From the NCBI GenBank assembly GCA_024138025.1, contig JAMXBD010001197.1:124001-188000 (forward strand): a stretch of 64,000 bases of DNA, in the 5' to 3' direction. The stretch is from Combretum micranthum. Its lineage: Eukaryota > Streptophyta > Magnoliopsida > Myrtales > Combretaceae. Every line of letters starts with the position of its first letter. Position 1 is the first letter of the stretch. Made by a program: the position numbers and the translations under genes. Below are positions 36,601-45,533 of the stretch, piece after piece. Under the pieces are notes generated by a model. It made no database searches. It was not told the origin of the DNA and saw only the letters and a list, made by a program, of their open reading frames with translations.

Positions 36601-37542
36601 TCCATAACATTATTCTCAAGTACTATAACACAATAAAATAATTGTAAGCGTAATAATATAATCTAGTTATGGCATTGTTTTCGAAATTGGGGAAATCAAA
36701 ATGGCCAAAAAAAAAAAAATAAATTGGGCAAATCAAGCCAATTCATATATATATATGTATGTATGTATTTATGTATGTATGTATATTATATATAGAGAGA
36801 GAGAGAGATCATATTTTGTACATTCAGATCAACGTCATGTCCGAAATCCCAAACTATGAGATATATATAGTGAGAGCAAACCCTAAGTATGCCTAACGTC
36901 ATCAACCAGAAGACACGAACCCATATATATGTTTTCAAAGTAATAAAAATATTAACAATTGCTGAATATAATAATAATTAAAAATAAAAAAATACAAAAC
37001 CAAAACAAAACGAAAAAGGCAGCTATGAAAGCCGTCATCATCCAGTCGTGATCCATCTCGTATATATATGTGTGTGTCTGTGTATATATACTTATATTTT
37101 CATTTTTGAAAGCCATTACATAATACGAAGTGGCTTAATAATACATACGAATAATTCATCCTCAAAGCTAAGATTATATTGCATGGATGCAGAAGTAATT
37201 AATGTATGAAACCTAACCATAAGTCCATATCCAGATATGATGCATATAATATATATATATATATATATATTTGGTACTAAGGAGCATAAAAATGAAGCAT
37301 GAAAAGAGGGTAGATGAACAAATATAGTATATATATAAATTAGTTGTAGATAAATTACTTGTTGTTGTTAGAGTACTCGTAGAGGCGTCCCCTGCTTGAG
37401 AAGACGATGAGAGCAACTTCTGCATCACATAGAACCGATAGCTCATAGGCTTTCTTCAACAATCCATTCCTTCTCTTGCAGAATGTCACTTGTCGATTCG
37501 TTGTGTTCTCGATCCTTTTGATCTCGATTTCCCTCTCCCCAT
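15689..37542 (-). CDS. AGL11: AGL11/SEEDSTICK-like MIKC MADS-box transcription factor gene (full gene, start frameshifted)
   Basis: The nuclear transcription factor of this family binds CArG boxes as part of MADS tetramers and specifies ovule, seed-coat and fruit identity. Eight coding exons (join of 37359-37542, 22019-22100, 17749-17810, 17137-17236, 16953-16994, 16815-16856, 15876-16030, 15689-15692) carry MADS, I, K and C regions in order. All seven introns are GT-AG and all phases match. The product would be 223 residues, normal for AGL11, if one base were present in codon 5-6. As sequenced, coding sums to 671 bases, one short of a multiple of three: the ATG GGG AGA GGG AAA start reads into a stop after 18 codons. 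D-lineage features ([20 protein letters not shown], terminal LLHLG) favour AGL11/STK over AG or SHP. Introns 1 (15.3 kb) and 2 (4.2 kb) are unusually long. Confidence 0.93.
15876..16030 (-). CDS. AGL11: AGL11-like exon 7 (end of K domain and C-terminal region)
   Basis: It begins in phase 0 with [15 protein letters not shown]. It then has AG motif I ([15 protein letters not shown]), a variable linker ([14 protein letters not shown]), and AG motif II (DKKLLHL plus GG of the final Gly). The acceptor is ACAATAG/ATAGCT; the donor is CTTGG/GTATCA at 15875-15874. The length of 155 nt is typical for this exon. The C region contributes to higher-order complex formation in this clade. Confidence 0.93.
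16815..16856 (-). CDS. AGL11: AGL11-like exon 6 (K domain, 42 nt)
   Basis: Fourteen codons, [14 protein letters not shown], in phase 0 at both ends, are bounded by CTTGCAG acceptor and AAG/GTATTA donor. The exact 42-nt length is the ancestral MIKC exon size. It forms the last K-domain helix heptads used in dimer and tetramer contacts. Confidence 0.95.
16953..16994 (-). CDS. AGL11: AGL11-like exon 5 (K domain, 42 nt)
   Basis: Fourteen codons, [14 protein letters not shown], in phase 0, lie between ATACAG and AGG/GTATTG. The hydrophobic spacing continues the leucine-zipper-like K helix from exon 4. Length and sequence match the conserved AGL11 exon. Confidence 0.95.
17137..17236 (-). CDS. AGL11: AGL11-like exon 4 (K domain core, 100 nt)
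   Basis: The first base completes Arg (AG/G), followed by [20 protein letters not shown] and [13 protein letters not shown]. The acceptor is ATTATAG and the donor [27 protein letters not shown] is highly characteristic of AGL11/STK. The Met in HLMGD is the first in-frame Met after the frameshifted exon 1, so re-initiation there would give a K-domain protein lacking the DNA-binding MADS domain. Confidence 0.95.
17749..17810 (-). CDS. AGL11: AGL11-like exon 3 (start of K domain, 62 nt)
   Basis: It starts in phase 0 with [20 protein letters not shown] and ends with AG of an Arg codon. The acceptor is CAATTCAG and the donor AACAG/GTTATT. The 62-nt size matches the family. [13 protein letters not shown] is near-invariant in AG-clade proteins. 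Confidence 0.95.
18327..21690 (+). mobile_element. Decayed Ty3/gypsy chromovirus-type element in intron 2, antisense to the gene
   Basis: Two diverged direct repeats (about 18327-18860 and 21343-21690) share GTATRTATATRAGAGGNGGGATAAGG and CCAATYACTTRGTGTGG, plus TATAAAT further on. They look like LTRs. Between them plus-strand pol fragments appear in order (RT, RNase H, start of integrase). The ends are approximate and no target duplication was identified. The orientation is opposite to that of the MADS-box gene. Confidence 0.7.
19740..21238 (+). pseudogene. Ty3/gypsy RT-RNaseH-integrase relic
   Basis: Fragments include [12 protein letters not shown] (19826), [19 protein letters not shown], an ELLNNLHGV stretch, YEFLVM-like NHEFLVM, a [20 protein letters not shown] piece near 20500, and the pre-integrase stretch [19 protein letters not shown] followed by [19 protein letters not shown] (21090-21215). 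The last matches the start of the integrase HHCC region in Del/Tekay-type chromoviruses. The polymerase YxDD site is destroyed and stops are frequent, so it is inactive. Confidence 0.7.
22019..22100 (-). CDS. AGL11: AGL11-like exon 2 (I region, 82 nt)
   Basis: The acceptor GTTCTATAG/CATCAA and donor CTCAG/GTACAA enclose 82 nt. With the two bases carried from exon 1 this reads [19 protein letters not shown], then [18 protein letters not shown] is the AG-clade I-region signature, and the I region influences dimerisation specificity. A MITE lies about 135 bp upstream of its acceptor. Confidence 0.95.
22235..22555. mobile_element. MITE in intron 1, next to exon 2
   Basis: Inverted arms: left GGTACTTGAACTTTGAAATT followed by GATCAATTTAGTA, right the approximate inverse (TACTAAATTGATTAATTTCA then AAGGTTGAGATATCTAATTG). 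Together with the outer TTTGGCAAAATAT / ATTTTACCAAAATTCAAG pair the arms reach about 130-150 bp. It is the same family as 13480-13755. It lies about 135 bp upstream, in transcription sense, of the exon 2 acceptor. Confidence 0.65.
23180..23276 (-). mobile_element. Short tRNA-derived SINE
   Basis: On the minus strand there is an RNA polymerase III A-box-like TAGTCTAGTGG (about 23262-23252), a B-box-like GGTTTGAATCC about 45 bp later, and a short body ending in an A-rich tail. Flanks GATCGAATTTTTTT (23166-23179) and GATTGAATTTTTTT (23277-23290) form a near-perfect 14-bp target duplication. Length about 97 bp is short for a SINE, possibly 3'-truncated. Confidence 0.6.
28286..28308. repeat. Perfect 10-bp inverted repeat (hairpin)
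   Basis: GACCTACCTA, a 3-nt loop AGA, and TAGGTAGGTC form a perfect stem. A further GCCTACCTACC follows at 28312-28322 and could pair alternatively. It lies inside intron 1. Role unknown. Confidence 0.5.
29427..29467. repeat. Imperfect 18-20-bp inverted repeat
   Basis: GTAGAACCACGTAGTACT is followed by ATA and AGTACCACATGTGGTTCTAC. The outer ten bases pair perfectly; the inner part has two unpaired bases and one mismatch. The right arm contains the palindrome CCACATGTGG. It lies in intron 1. It could be a small hairpin or a fragment of a longer inverted-repeat element. Confidence 0.4.
31990..32710. mobile_element. Probable non-autonomous DNA transposon with GGTTCC-rich ends
   Basis: The left end reads ATCATCACGAGTCGGTTCCC and is followed by repeated GGTTCT / GAACCGG motifs. 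The right end has the inverse motifs (AGAACCGGAACC, GGAACCAGAGGTTC) and finishes CAAATCGTGACGACG, giving imperfect terminal inversion around TCACGA/TCGTGA. The interior is AT-rich and non-coding. GC-rich ends of this kind with a GGTTCCGGTTC theme are common in plant hAT derivatives, but I could not identify an 8-bp target duplication. Confidence 0.4.
33583..33592. promoter_or_regulatory. Perfect CArG box in intron 1
   Basis: CCATTATTGG matches the MADS-domain binding consensus CC(A/T)6GG. AG-clade genes are often autoregulated through intronic CArG boxes, so this is a candidate site. A 10-mer with this degeneracy can occur by chance in 15 kb of AT-rich DNA. Confidence 0.35.
34246..34267 (+). 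other. Putative G-quadruplex motif in intron 1
   Basis: Five GGG tracts separated by 1-4 bases (GGGAGGGAGGAGGGAGGGAG and on), preceded by a GA repeat at 34231-34242. It satisfies the G3+N1-7 rule on the plus strand, which is the template strand for the MADS-box gene. Confidence 0.5.
37359..37542 (-). CDS. AGL11: AGL11-like exon 1 (MADS domain), start codon out of frame
   Basis: The frame from 37530 downward encodes the near-invariant MADS domain: [56 protein letters not shown]. The donor is AACAA/GTAATT. Upstream, ATG GGG AGA GGG AAA (37542-37528) encodes the family's MGRGK, but the next bases are TCGAG where ATCGAG is expected, so one A is missing. From the ATG the frame ends in TGA after 18 codons. 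The open frame of the MADS domain runs upstream without any ATG to a TAA at about 37606. An additional in-phase ATG at 37572 shares the MGRGK frame, so it does not help. Confidence 0.93.
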
Positions 37543-38153
37543 CTGCTCCTTTTTTTCCAAACAAACCCTCATTAGGTGAAAGGAATGGGAAAAAAAATAA
37601 TTAATTAAATAAAAGACGCAGCTTCAAGAGAAGGATGTCGAATCTTTTCTAAATAAATGGATACGCCATCATCTTGGACCCATACTTTCATATAGATTTT
37701 AGGGGCGAAAAAAAGAGAAAAAAGAATTTTTCGATCGATTTATATATTTGGCTGATCTTTTTTATGTATAATTTGGTGAAATGAAATAATAAATGGAAAA
37801 GGTTGTTTTAGGTTTTCGAAACCCTTGGGAAAAAAACGAGGAAATTTTTTCTCTATCCATTTTAGATCCTCAGATCTATGAATACGAGAATAGTAAATAG
37901 ACTGAAGTGAGAGGAACACATAACTCACTGTTTACTGCTCAGTATCCCCTCTCCCTGAAAAAGAAAGCTAGAGAGAGAGAAATCTTGGCTTAAGACACCA
38001 AAAGAAAAAAAAAAAAATCTAGATCAGGTTTAAGAAGATGATATATATACACACACACATATTTATACATATGCAATGCAATTGTATAAAACAAAAGCAT
38101 GATTAATCGAGGAAATCTATTTATTTATATGGATGTAAGGGTTTTTGTTTTAC

Positions 38154-38275
38154 CTAAGACTGGCTGGTCGGAATACGAAAAAAGCTTGGGGATGGTGCAA
38201 AATAGAACTCGAATCCCAACGAAACCAAGAGCTATTTTCTATTGAGCCTATATTATTGTAGTCTGTCTTTTTTTT
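38154..38275 (-). other. AGL11: Probable 5' UTR exon of the AGL11-like gene
   Basis: Minus-strand sequence runs from about 30 bp below a TATA box to a consensus donor CAGTCTTAG/GTAAAAC (exon end 38154). It contains no ATG, so translation would start in the next exon. AG-clade genes, STK included, commonly have a non-coding first exon and leader intron. The acceptor is probably GGAGCAG just before the ATG at 37542, or a nearby AG. CT/GA-rich stretches in the intron (around 37970-37985) resemble the GAGA-type sites bound by BPC proteins in Arabidopsis STK. Confidence 0.5.
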
Positions 38276-38300
38276 TTTCCTTTTTGTTCTCTCTTTTATT

Positions 38301-38309
38301 CTATTTATA
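38301..38309 (-). promoter_or_regulatory. TATA box of the AGL11-like gene
   Basis: TATAAATAG on the minus strand, within CATATAAATAGAATAAAAG. It is about 30 bp upstream of the inferred transcript start and 150 bp upstream of the leader-exon donor. It is the best TATA match near the gene start; not confirmed by transcript ends. Confidence 0.45.
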
Positions 38310-38649
38310 TGACTTGTTTCCTTGTTGGTTCAGTTTATTTTTATTTGGGCAAACCTACCTTTTATAATTATTTTACCTATCCTGCCATGTAGAGAGAGTG
38401 ATTTATGTGTTTTCTGATAAAGAAACGGACGCATTGGGAAGGGTCCATTTGCTAAAGACACATTCAAGATGTTCAAGTTTTCCTGAATCAACACTGCTTT
38501 ACAGGTGCAAATTCTCACCATTTGTGGTAGTTTATTTATACACTTCTTGGTGGTGGTGGCCTTCCTGTTTTCCAAAGCTTTATATTGTGACTGATATACC
38601 CTTTCTCCACTAGGAACTTCTACAATCCACAAAACCGTCCCACACATGA

Positions 38650-40738
38650 TATTATCATTAAATTAATTATATTATAGATAGAATAAATATGAACTATCCA
38701 ATGATATAACAGAATCGTAAGCACCACGTCATGATGGGACTATAAAATTCCTACCCCCACCCCTTATAAGTTTCTTTTTCTAAAATAGATATGAGATCAA
38801 GAGAAATGAGAAGGAAAGGGGGAGGAGAGAGAATTTTTGAACAATTTATTAGGAAAAAAAAAAATTCATTAATACTAATAATATCATACATGTTTTTGAT
38901 GAATAATAGATAAATACTAATTTAATTTTGTCAAGTGGTAATGATAGTAGGTTAGTTTCAAAAATATTAGTTACATATTAAAATTTTATTGATATTTTCG
39001 GTCATTATCAATTCACTCAATGTATTAGTACTACTAAAACTTTTTTTGATGTTTCTACTTTTGTGTTTGGTTGGCATCATAAGGAAAAAAATTAAGGAAA
39101 AATCAATTGCTTGCCGTATATTTTCTTGTTTTAATTAAATATAAATTTGAGGGATACTTTTCATGATATTGGAGATTTAGTAGTCAAACGAGTAAAATCG
39201 TTACAATTTATAGGTTGGCTAGAAAATATAATCAATGGCTATGGGAAATACTATAAGGAAAACTAATTATTATACAAAATAAACCTAAAGTATCCATTCA
39301 TTTACTTTTTCATAATAAGATCAAGAACTTATCGAATTCTTTCAAGAGATTTTTTTTTTCTCAACTTAAATAGAGAAAGTATTGTGAAGATTATCCTATC
39401 TCAAATATAGGGTTTTTCAAATTTCTTTTACAGCATCCCTTATTCCTACAACTACTCAAGTACACTTGAGATCTTCGTTTCAATATTAGAAAAAACATTA
39501 AAAAAAGCTTTTTTCTTATTTTCCTTCATTATAAAATGCGAATTCATTGGTGATTTTGGCCGTTTGATTCCTTTTTAACTTTTTTTGTCAAATCCGGCGA
39601 ACTGGGAATAATTTGTTTTTACCAGCCTTATTTATATATATACATTGGGTATCATTTGAACTGTTAATTTAACAATTATGGAGAGAGAAATTTGCTATGG
39701 GGAAGGTTACAAGTCAAATGCTTGTTACAGAGTACGAGATCTCGACAAAGATTTATGTGTAATGGCTTCCACGTATGGGTGCACTCCCTACTCCCTACCT
39801 ATCAAGGCTTAGGTTGTCCAGAATTTATCACCGGTCCTTGATGAGTTATTCTATTTTGTCAGAACAGGCTACCCGACATCGAATCGTTTCCCTTCATAAA
39901 CCTATCGAACCTTAACTGTAAAAATATCTATTCGATCGAGCCTTTACCTATATCCTTGTACGTATTAAGTCCGCCTCTTTGTTATTATTATTCAAGTCGA
40001 TAGGAAAATACTATTCCCTTTTTTCCTCTATTATGCTACCGTTGCAGAGAGGACGAGTATTTTTTATGAATTATGTTGATTTTATTTTATCGTACAACAA
40101 AAATATTATCAAGTATCTGTTACTGCAAAAGGGCTGGGAAAATGTAAGCATAGAGGGGCGGGAATTTGCTATACTGAAAAAACGCTATCATACTGGTGTT
40201 CTTGGGAATATTAAACATATGCCATAAATAATTTCTAAAATAATGTAAGTAATAATTATCATTTCATAGTACGTGAGAAATGTTTCAAAAATTCTTTGGT
40301 TTCATCACTAATTTTGGTAGAATCAGTCTCATCAAAATCTAACAACTCACATTATAGTCAACCGTGATCAAACTATTAAAATAGTTAATATTTCAACTAT
40401 TATATTTATTTTAGATGATTAAGACAAGACCATAGAAGCTCCCCTAATGTTTATTTGTAGAAGCAAGAACAAGACAACATTTTTTATATAGCGAATTTTT
40501 CAACACTATGTTTGGTTGAAAGGAATAAAATCAGTATTCCAGCTTTATTCCCATTGAATATATATTCCTATGTTCGATTTGCGAAAAATTTTATCAAAAT
40601 AATGCATATTCCATATGATGTGGAATAGATAAGAAATCCCGATTTCTTCCCTTCGCTAGAGGAATAGCTATTCCTGACAACAAAGCATGTTTTGTTCTGA
40701 AAAATATCCCTAACTATAAAATAAGGAATTATTAATTA
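38650..40738. other. Upstream intergenic region of the AGL11-like gene
   Basis: AT-rich sequence with no recognised gene. It includes a GA-rich stretch at 38810-38835 (a possible GAGA-type promoter element) and, at 39680-40230, a block of different composition described separately. The right end merges into the copia relic at about 40739. Confidence 0.5.
39678..40230 (+). other. Block of distinct composition, possibly organelle-derived
   Basis: This stretch is less AT-rich than its surroundings, with sequence such as CCGGTCCTTGATGAG and GCAGAGAGGACGAG. It carries two ORFs: 39678-39812 (MEREICYGEGYKSNACYRVR..., 44 aa) and 39979-40227, whose ATG-independent frame ends YVDFILSYNKNIIKYLLLQ...GNIKHMP. 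The look is that of plant mitochondrial non-coding DNA, but I do not recognise a specific organellar gene. It could equally be old transposon sequence. Confidence 0.25.
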
Positions 40739-40740
40739 AT

Positions 40741-41700
40741 TGTGTATGTAGATAATATGGTTCTAATTGGAGATGATTATGAAGAAAGGAAATTTCTACA
40801 AGATTACTTAGCTACTAAATTTGAAATGAAAGAATTAGGACAGCTTAAACACTTTCTAGGTATTGAAGTAGTATGGACAGATCAAGAAATTGCTCTTTCT
40901 CAAAGAAAATTTGTACTTGATCTCTTAACGAAAACTGGAATGCTAGCATGTAAAGCAATTGGAACTCCTATAAAAATAAATTAGAAGCTTGGAATTTTTC
41001 CTAATAAAGTTCCAATAGATAAAGGATGCTATCAATGGCTATTTGGAAGGTTAATTTTCTCATCCCACACTAGGCCATATATAGCTTACATAGTGAGTGT
41101 TGTTAGTGAATTCATGCATCAGCCAAGTGAAAGAGCACATGGATGTAATGCACCGAATTTTGAGATACTTAAAGGGTTATCTAGGAAAAGGTTTGCTCTT
41201 CTCAAAGAATAATTTTTCTAATATCGACGGATATATGGATGCAGACTAAGCAGGTAATCAAACAACTAGAAGTCTACATCAAGCTATTTAACTTTTATGG
41301 AAGGAAATCTTGTAACTTGGAAAAGCAAGAAGCAAAAGGTTGTTGAAGGTCAAGTGCAAAAGCTGAGTTTCAAGGAATGGCCCATGGAATTTGTGAGTTA
41401 CTATGGATTAAATGTGTTCTATTAGATCTAAGGATTAAGAATGCAAGGCCTATGAATCTTTATTGTGATAATAAAGCTTCCATTGAGATTGTGTAGAATC
41501 CTATATAACATGATTGCACTAAACATATTGAAGTTGATAGGCACTTCATTAAAGAGAAGTTAAATCAAAAGATTATCCCATTTCCTTTTGTAAAGTTTGA
41601 AGAATAGCTTGCTGATTTTCTTACAAAAGAAGTTTCAAAGAAGGCATTTCATGATGTGATTGGCAAGTTGGGTATATTGGACGTTTATACTCCAACTTGA
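40741..41700 (+). pseudogene. Ty1/copia RT C-terminus and RNase H relic
   Basis: An open stretch (40742-40984) reads VYVDNMVLIGDDYEERKFLQ, KFEMKELGQLKHFLGIEV, LSQRKFVLDLLTKTGMLAC. This is the copia polymerase palm after the catalytic motif, which here is YVDN instead of YVDD. RNase H pieces follow with stops: TWKSKKQKVVEGQVQKLSF, HDCTKHIEVDRHFIKEKLNQ, and LADFLTKEVSKKAFHDVIGK. The 5' two thirds of the element are missing. It is inactive. Confidence 0.85.
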
Positions 41701-41706
41701 GAGGGG

Positions 41707-41926
41707 TGTGGACATGAGTTGTTTCTATATAGGAGTTGTTGGCTGTGTAAAATAATAGTCTTTTTTTAGGGAGTAATTATAGGAAGACTCTATAGTATTT
41801 TCCTAAAATAGGATTCTTTCCTTCTTTCCCAAGAATATGTGTGTGTGTGTGTGTGTGTGTGTGTTACCTTCAATATGAGAGAAATATACATACTGAATTC
41901 ATAAACCTAAAACATTGTTGTTAACA
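41707..41926 (+). mobile_element. Probable 3' LTR of the Ty1/copia relic
   Basis: The pol frame is followed by ACTTGAGAGGGGTG, a polypurine tract, then TGTGGACATGAGTTG... ending ...TTGTTGTTAACA at 41926. This gives TG...CA ends and about 220 bp, a normal copia LTR length. It contains a (GT)n microsatellite at about 41838-41864. No 5' LTR is present for comparison. Confidence 0.5.
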
Positions 41927-42076
41927 ATTCTTTTGAACCATAAGACTTTGATTATTAAATTTGCAATGATGAATTTGATTAGATTTCTTAAAATTTTCCA
42001 TCCAAAGCTTACATTAAAAAATAAATTTATTAGTTGTTGAAAAACAAACACTTGTCTTGATGAACCAAGATTGGTT

Positions 42077-45000
42077 TGTCACTCCCCAGAGGGTACCATA
42101 AACGTAACAGTCCGCCACACTCAATATTAAAGCTTAAGTATGACAACCTTAGCCACTCCCAAAAGCTTTGATATTAAGTGTAAGGCGTGCTCTCACAAAT
42201 TTAGAGGACCATATATGGAATTATGAAGCTTAAGAAGATATAATAACATATTAAGAAAAGAGGATTCATAATATTCATTTATTTATAACAATGATCTTAC
42301 AAACTTAGGGACATTTCTCCTATTCACAAATCTATCACAAGAATATTGTACATTTATCCAACACTAAACTTATCTAAATCTTCCTTATCCAAAAAGAAAT
42401 TACCTGACTGCAGGGTCTTGGCCTCAACCACAAAAACTGCAAAAGATGTCTATAGGGGTATAAGCTAACTGGCTTAGTGAGAACTATTTCCATAAATAAC
42501 TTCTTGTAACAAGATTTTAAACAAGTTGTTTAAGCAATCAAACAAGATGCATCATACACGTGGGCAAACAAGGCATATAGTTTTCCAGGAACTATATGGT
42601 GAATGGATTTGTGCCATCCATTCGAGGTTTGGTGATACGTAACCTCAAAACAAGTAGTTTTAGTTAAAAAGATTTATGCTTTTGACCAATATCGCCAAGC
42701 ATATGAAATCTATTTGAATTGAGCTTTGCTTTCGGATCTTCCGCCAAGCATTTCTTTAACGCCGCCAAGCAATCGCTTTCGAACACTCCGCCAAGTGTTG
42801 CTTTCGACCTAAGCCTACTATCCTTCTCACCCAAGGATAATAACCCAATGCAATGTGACTCACTTCATGGTATGCATGAATTTATTTAATTATGATATCA
42901 TAACATTATTAATATCAGATTTAAGGCGATCAAAGAATCCCATACAAATCAAGTGCTATACTAAAGCAAACATTTAAATCAATTCTGGCCTCGATATTCT
43001 TAGGATTCCTTCAAGAATTGTTATACATACATGTTCATTTGTCTTTTCCTAAGTCTAATGCAACTAAATTACAAGCACAACAAGTATAGCATTTTAAGGA
43101 AATAAACTCACGATGCCATGTCGACTATTCTTCTATATAGATGAGTCGTTCACACATTTCTCTTAATCAAAATAGTCTTCGGGATATAGGTATTCTTCCT
43201 CGGACTCACCTAGCCAAAGAAAATACCCACAATGAGTATTCCTTAATGATTTTCTTGAATTTTGACAAAACAATGTCATGAGAACGTTAAAAGTTCGTAT
43301 AAAGAAGAGTTCTAATTTAAAATGGCCATAACTTGGTCATTTGAACTCGTAATCGCGCATATAATATACCGATTTCTACCTACTCGAAAAGATCTATCTA
43401 TTTCTATAAGTATTTTTGTCAAACTAAACCATTTAAGCCCTGAAACAGTGGCGATTAAATTCACCACGAATTTTCTAACTCAAAAACAACTTTGGTTCAA
43501 TCATTCAAAATTTGCTTGATAAATACTTAGTTATCTATATAGTTGAAAATTTCTCTTTTTATAGCTACATATCTCATATTTATTCACGCTGAAGTGTTTG
43601 CTTCCCATTTATGTTTCTTTGAGTAAAACAATGAAAATTTTTAGAAATCTATAGTTTATAAGAAATTTATTTTTTATAAATCCTTTAAGTGAATATTTTA
43701 TTTTTCAAAGAATCACTTCTTGTTTGCCTCATTATTTTTCCTAGATGATCCTTTTTGAAAAGTAATTTTCTTCTCTCCTAACTTCTCTAAATTGGTGTTA
43801 CTTCTTTCTATTTATTTTCTATGCAATCTTCCCTTATCCATTTGTTTGAAAAGATCTTTATTTGGAAATTTCTTGTTCTTATGTTTTTTTTTTTCATAGA
43901 AATCATTTTTGTACCAAAAGCCATTTTCTTTTGGAAAACAAAGTGGAATAATAAATTATTTAAGAAGATTTTCATAACAAAAATAGTTTCTAAAATTGTA
44001 GTGGGTTCTTTTTGTAACTTGAAAAGGAAATGACTTTATTTTTGTTAAAACATAGATCTTATACTTCACATAAACTTATTTCTAAGTGATAAAATCTCCT
44101 TTTGTTAGTTATTTTTAGAACTTGAAATTTTGGACAACAATCTAAATGAACATGATTTATGAGAAATAATAGTAAACAAAAATAACATAAATAATAAAGT
44201 CAAGTATTAAGAGTCTTAGCTTCTTCAAGGCTCCCGGGACTAAGAAGTGGACTAGTTCCAAAATAAAAATAAAATGAAAGAAAGAAAAAATTGTTTTGAC
44301 TTGATGAGGACAAGTCTAAGACTAGAGACTAGTCTTAAAATAACAAGGAATAAATAAATTGCAATGGAATAAATAAATAAATAAATAAATTGCAAGTGAG
44401 CTTATATGCTCTAAAGAATATGTATATATATATAGATAATATTACTTAGATATAATAACAATAATATAAACAAAAATATCAATATAAACATAAATAGATT
44501 TTCATGAACAAGAACAATATATGAACATAATGTAGCTTTCATAACATTTAGTCTTTGGAAACTCACACTATAGTCATGTAAAGTTACATGACATGAGAAG
44601 AAGAAAAACAATAGGAAATTGTTACCTAAAGAAGACTTTGGTAGTGTTATGTGGTTTTGGTTTTGTGTAGGTAGAAAGTTGTTTTGGAATTATTTGGAGA
44701 GAGTTTTGGGAGGATATTTGGAGAGAGTTTGAGAGGAGAATTTGAGAGAGTTATTGTAAGAAATTTATGGGTAGTAATTGTGTGAAAGAAGTAAAAGAGA
44801 AGGGGGGTATATAGATAAATATGGAGTGGTTTTTGTGTAATTAAAATAAAAGAAAATTTTGAAACAAAAATTGAGAGAGAAAAGGGGGGGGGGGGGGGGT
44901 TGGGGGTTGCGCGCCGGCCATGCTTGAGAGGAGAGGGGGAGTGTTTTATTTTTTTGTATTTTGTGGATTAAATGAAGTAATAAGTAAGGTAGATGTGAAA

Positions 45001-45533
45001 TAAAGTTATGGGAAAGGTAAAAGTAAAGGTTATAAGTTATGGTGTTTGTAAGAGTAGGTGTAAGAAAAAATAAAGATAAAAGAATAGTATAGAATAGTAA
45101 TGAATAGTGTAATGTAAAGTAGATATGACTAATAAAGTACCGATAGTAAGAAAATACGTGTATAATTGCGATATCTGTTATTTTTACTTACCGAAAATTA
45201 TAAAACTGATATTTTTGAAAACCTTATATTTTTACGAGTCTAATGGTATATTCAGAATATTTTTACTATTCTGGACTTCGGGACACGTTTTTCAAGAACT
45301 ATGTCCGATTGGATTCGAAACGAGTTATGGTTTTACTAATCTGATCTTTTTACGCTTTCTTAGACAATTACGCACTATTCTATATTCTAATTTACTCTTA
45401 CCGAGTTGCTTATTCGGGATTGCCGGACTTAAGCTATTACATCTAACTAGGGTTTTGTTGACTTTAGAGTTCCGGTTAACTTCCGATTTAGGGTTTTAGG
45501 ACTAAACCGATTCCAAAAATTTGGGGGTTTACA
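42077..45533 (-). mobile_element. Complete solo LTR, 3.5 kb, reverse orientation, target duplication TGGTT
   Basis: Plus-strand ends are TGTCACTCCCC and GGGGGTTTACA, flanked by TGGTT at 42072-42076 and 45534-45538. It lies inside the 5' LTR of the non-autonomous element. On the minus strand it has U3, a run of 16 G on the plus strand at 44884-44899 next to GCGCCGGCCA (44911-44920), a TATATA promoter near 44808, a leader, the donor TTTAG/GTAAC (exon end 44626), and the conserved micro-exon (43163-43207). Confidence 0.93.
43163..43207 (-). other. Conserved LTR micro-exon frame, ESEEEYLYPEDYFD-stop
   Basis: After a TTGGCTAG/GT acceptor, fourteen codons ESEEEYLYPEDYFD are followed by TAA. It has the same length and phase as in the other copies and an acidic body with terminal EDYFD. 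A GTGAGT-type donor follows at about 43090. Confidence 0.45.

Larger units (their letters stand above)
22101..37358 (-). other. AGL11: Intron 1 of the AGL11-like gene (15.3 kb)
   Basis: Donor AACAA/GTAATT at 37358-37357; acceptor GTTCTATAG at 22101. It holds a MITE (22235-22555), a SINE (23180-23276), a non-autonomous DNA-transposon-like repeat (about 31990-32710), a perfect CArG box (33583-33592) and a G-rich tract (34246-34267). Long intervals such as 23300-31980 and 34270-37200 show only AT-rich sequence with short simple repeats, including TATG/AT tracts at 36750-36800 and 37245-37270. Intronic enhancers control expression in AG-clade genes, so regulatory content is plausible but unproven. 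Confidence 0.9.

Noticed and set aside
37355..37564. MADS protein starting [12 protein letters not shown] upstream of the MADS domain
   Set aside because: That start is a TTG at 37564, not an ATG, and the extension is simply the out-of-frame reading of the leader and the MGRGK codons.
38330..38647. 105-codon minus-strand ORF upstream of the MADS-box gene
   Set aside because: It overlaps the likely promoter and TATA region, and has no domain or homology that I recognise.
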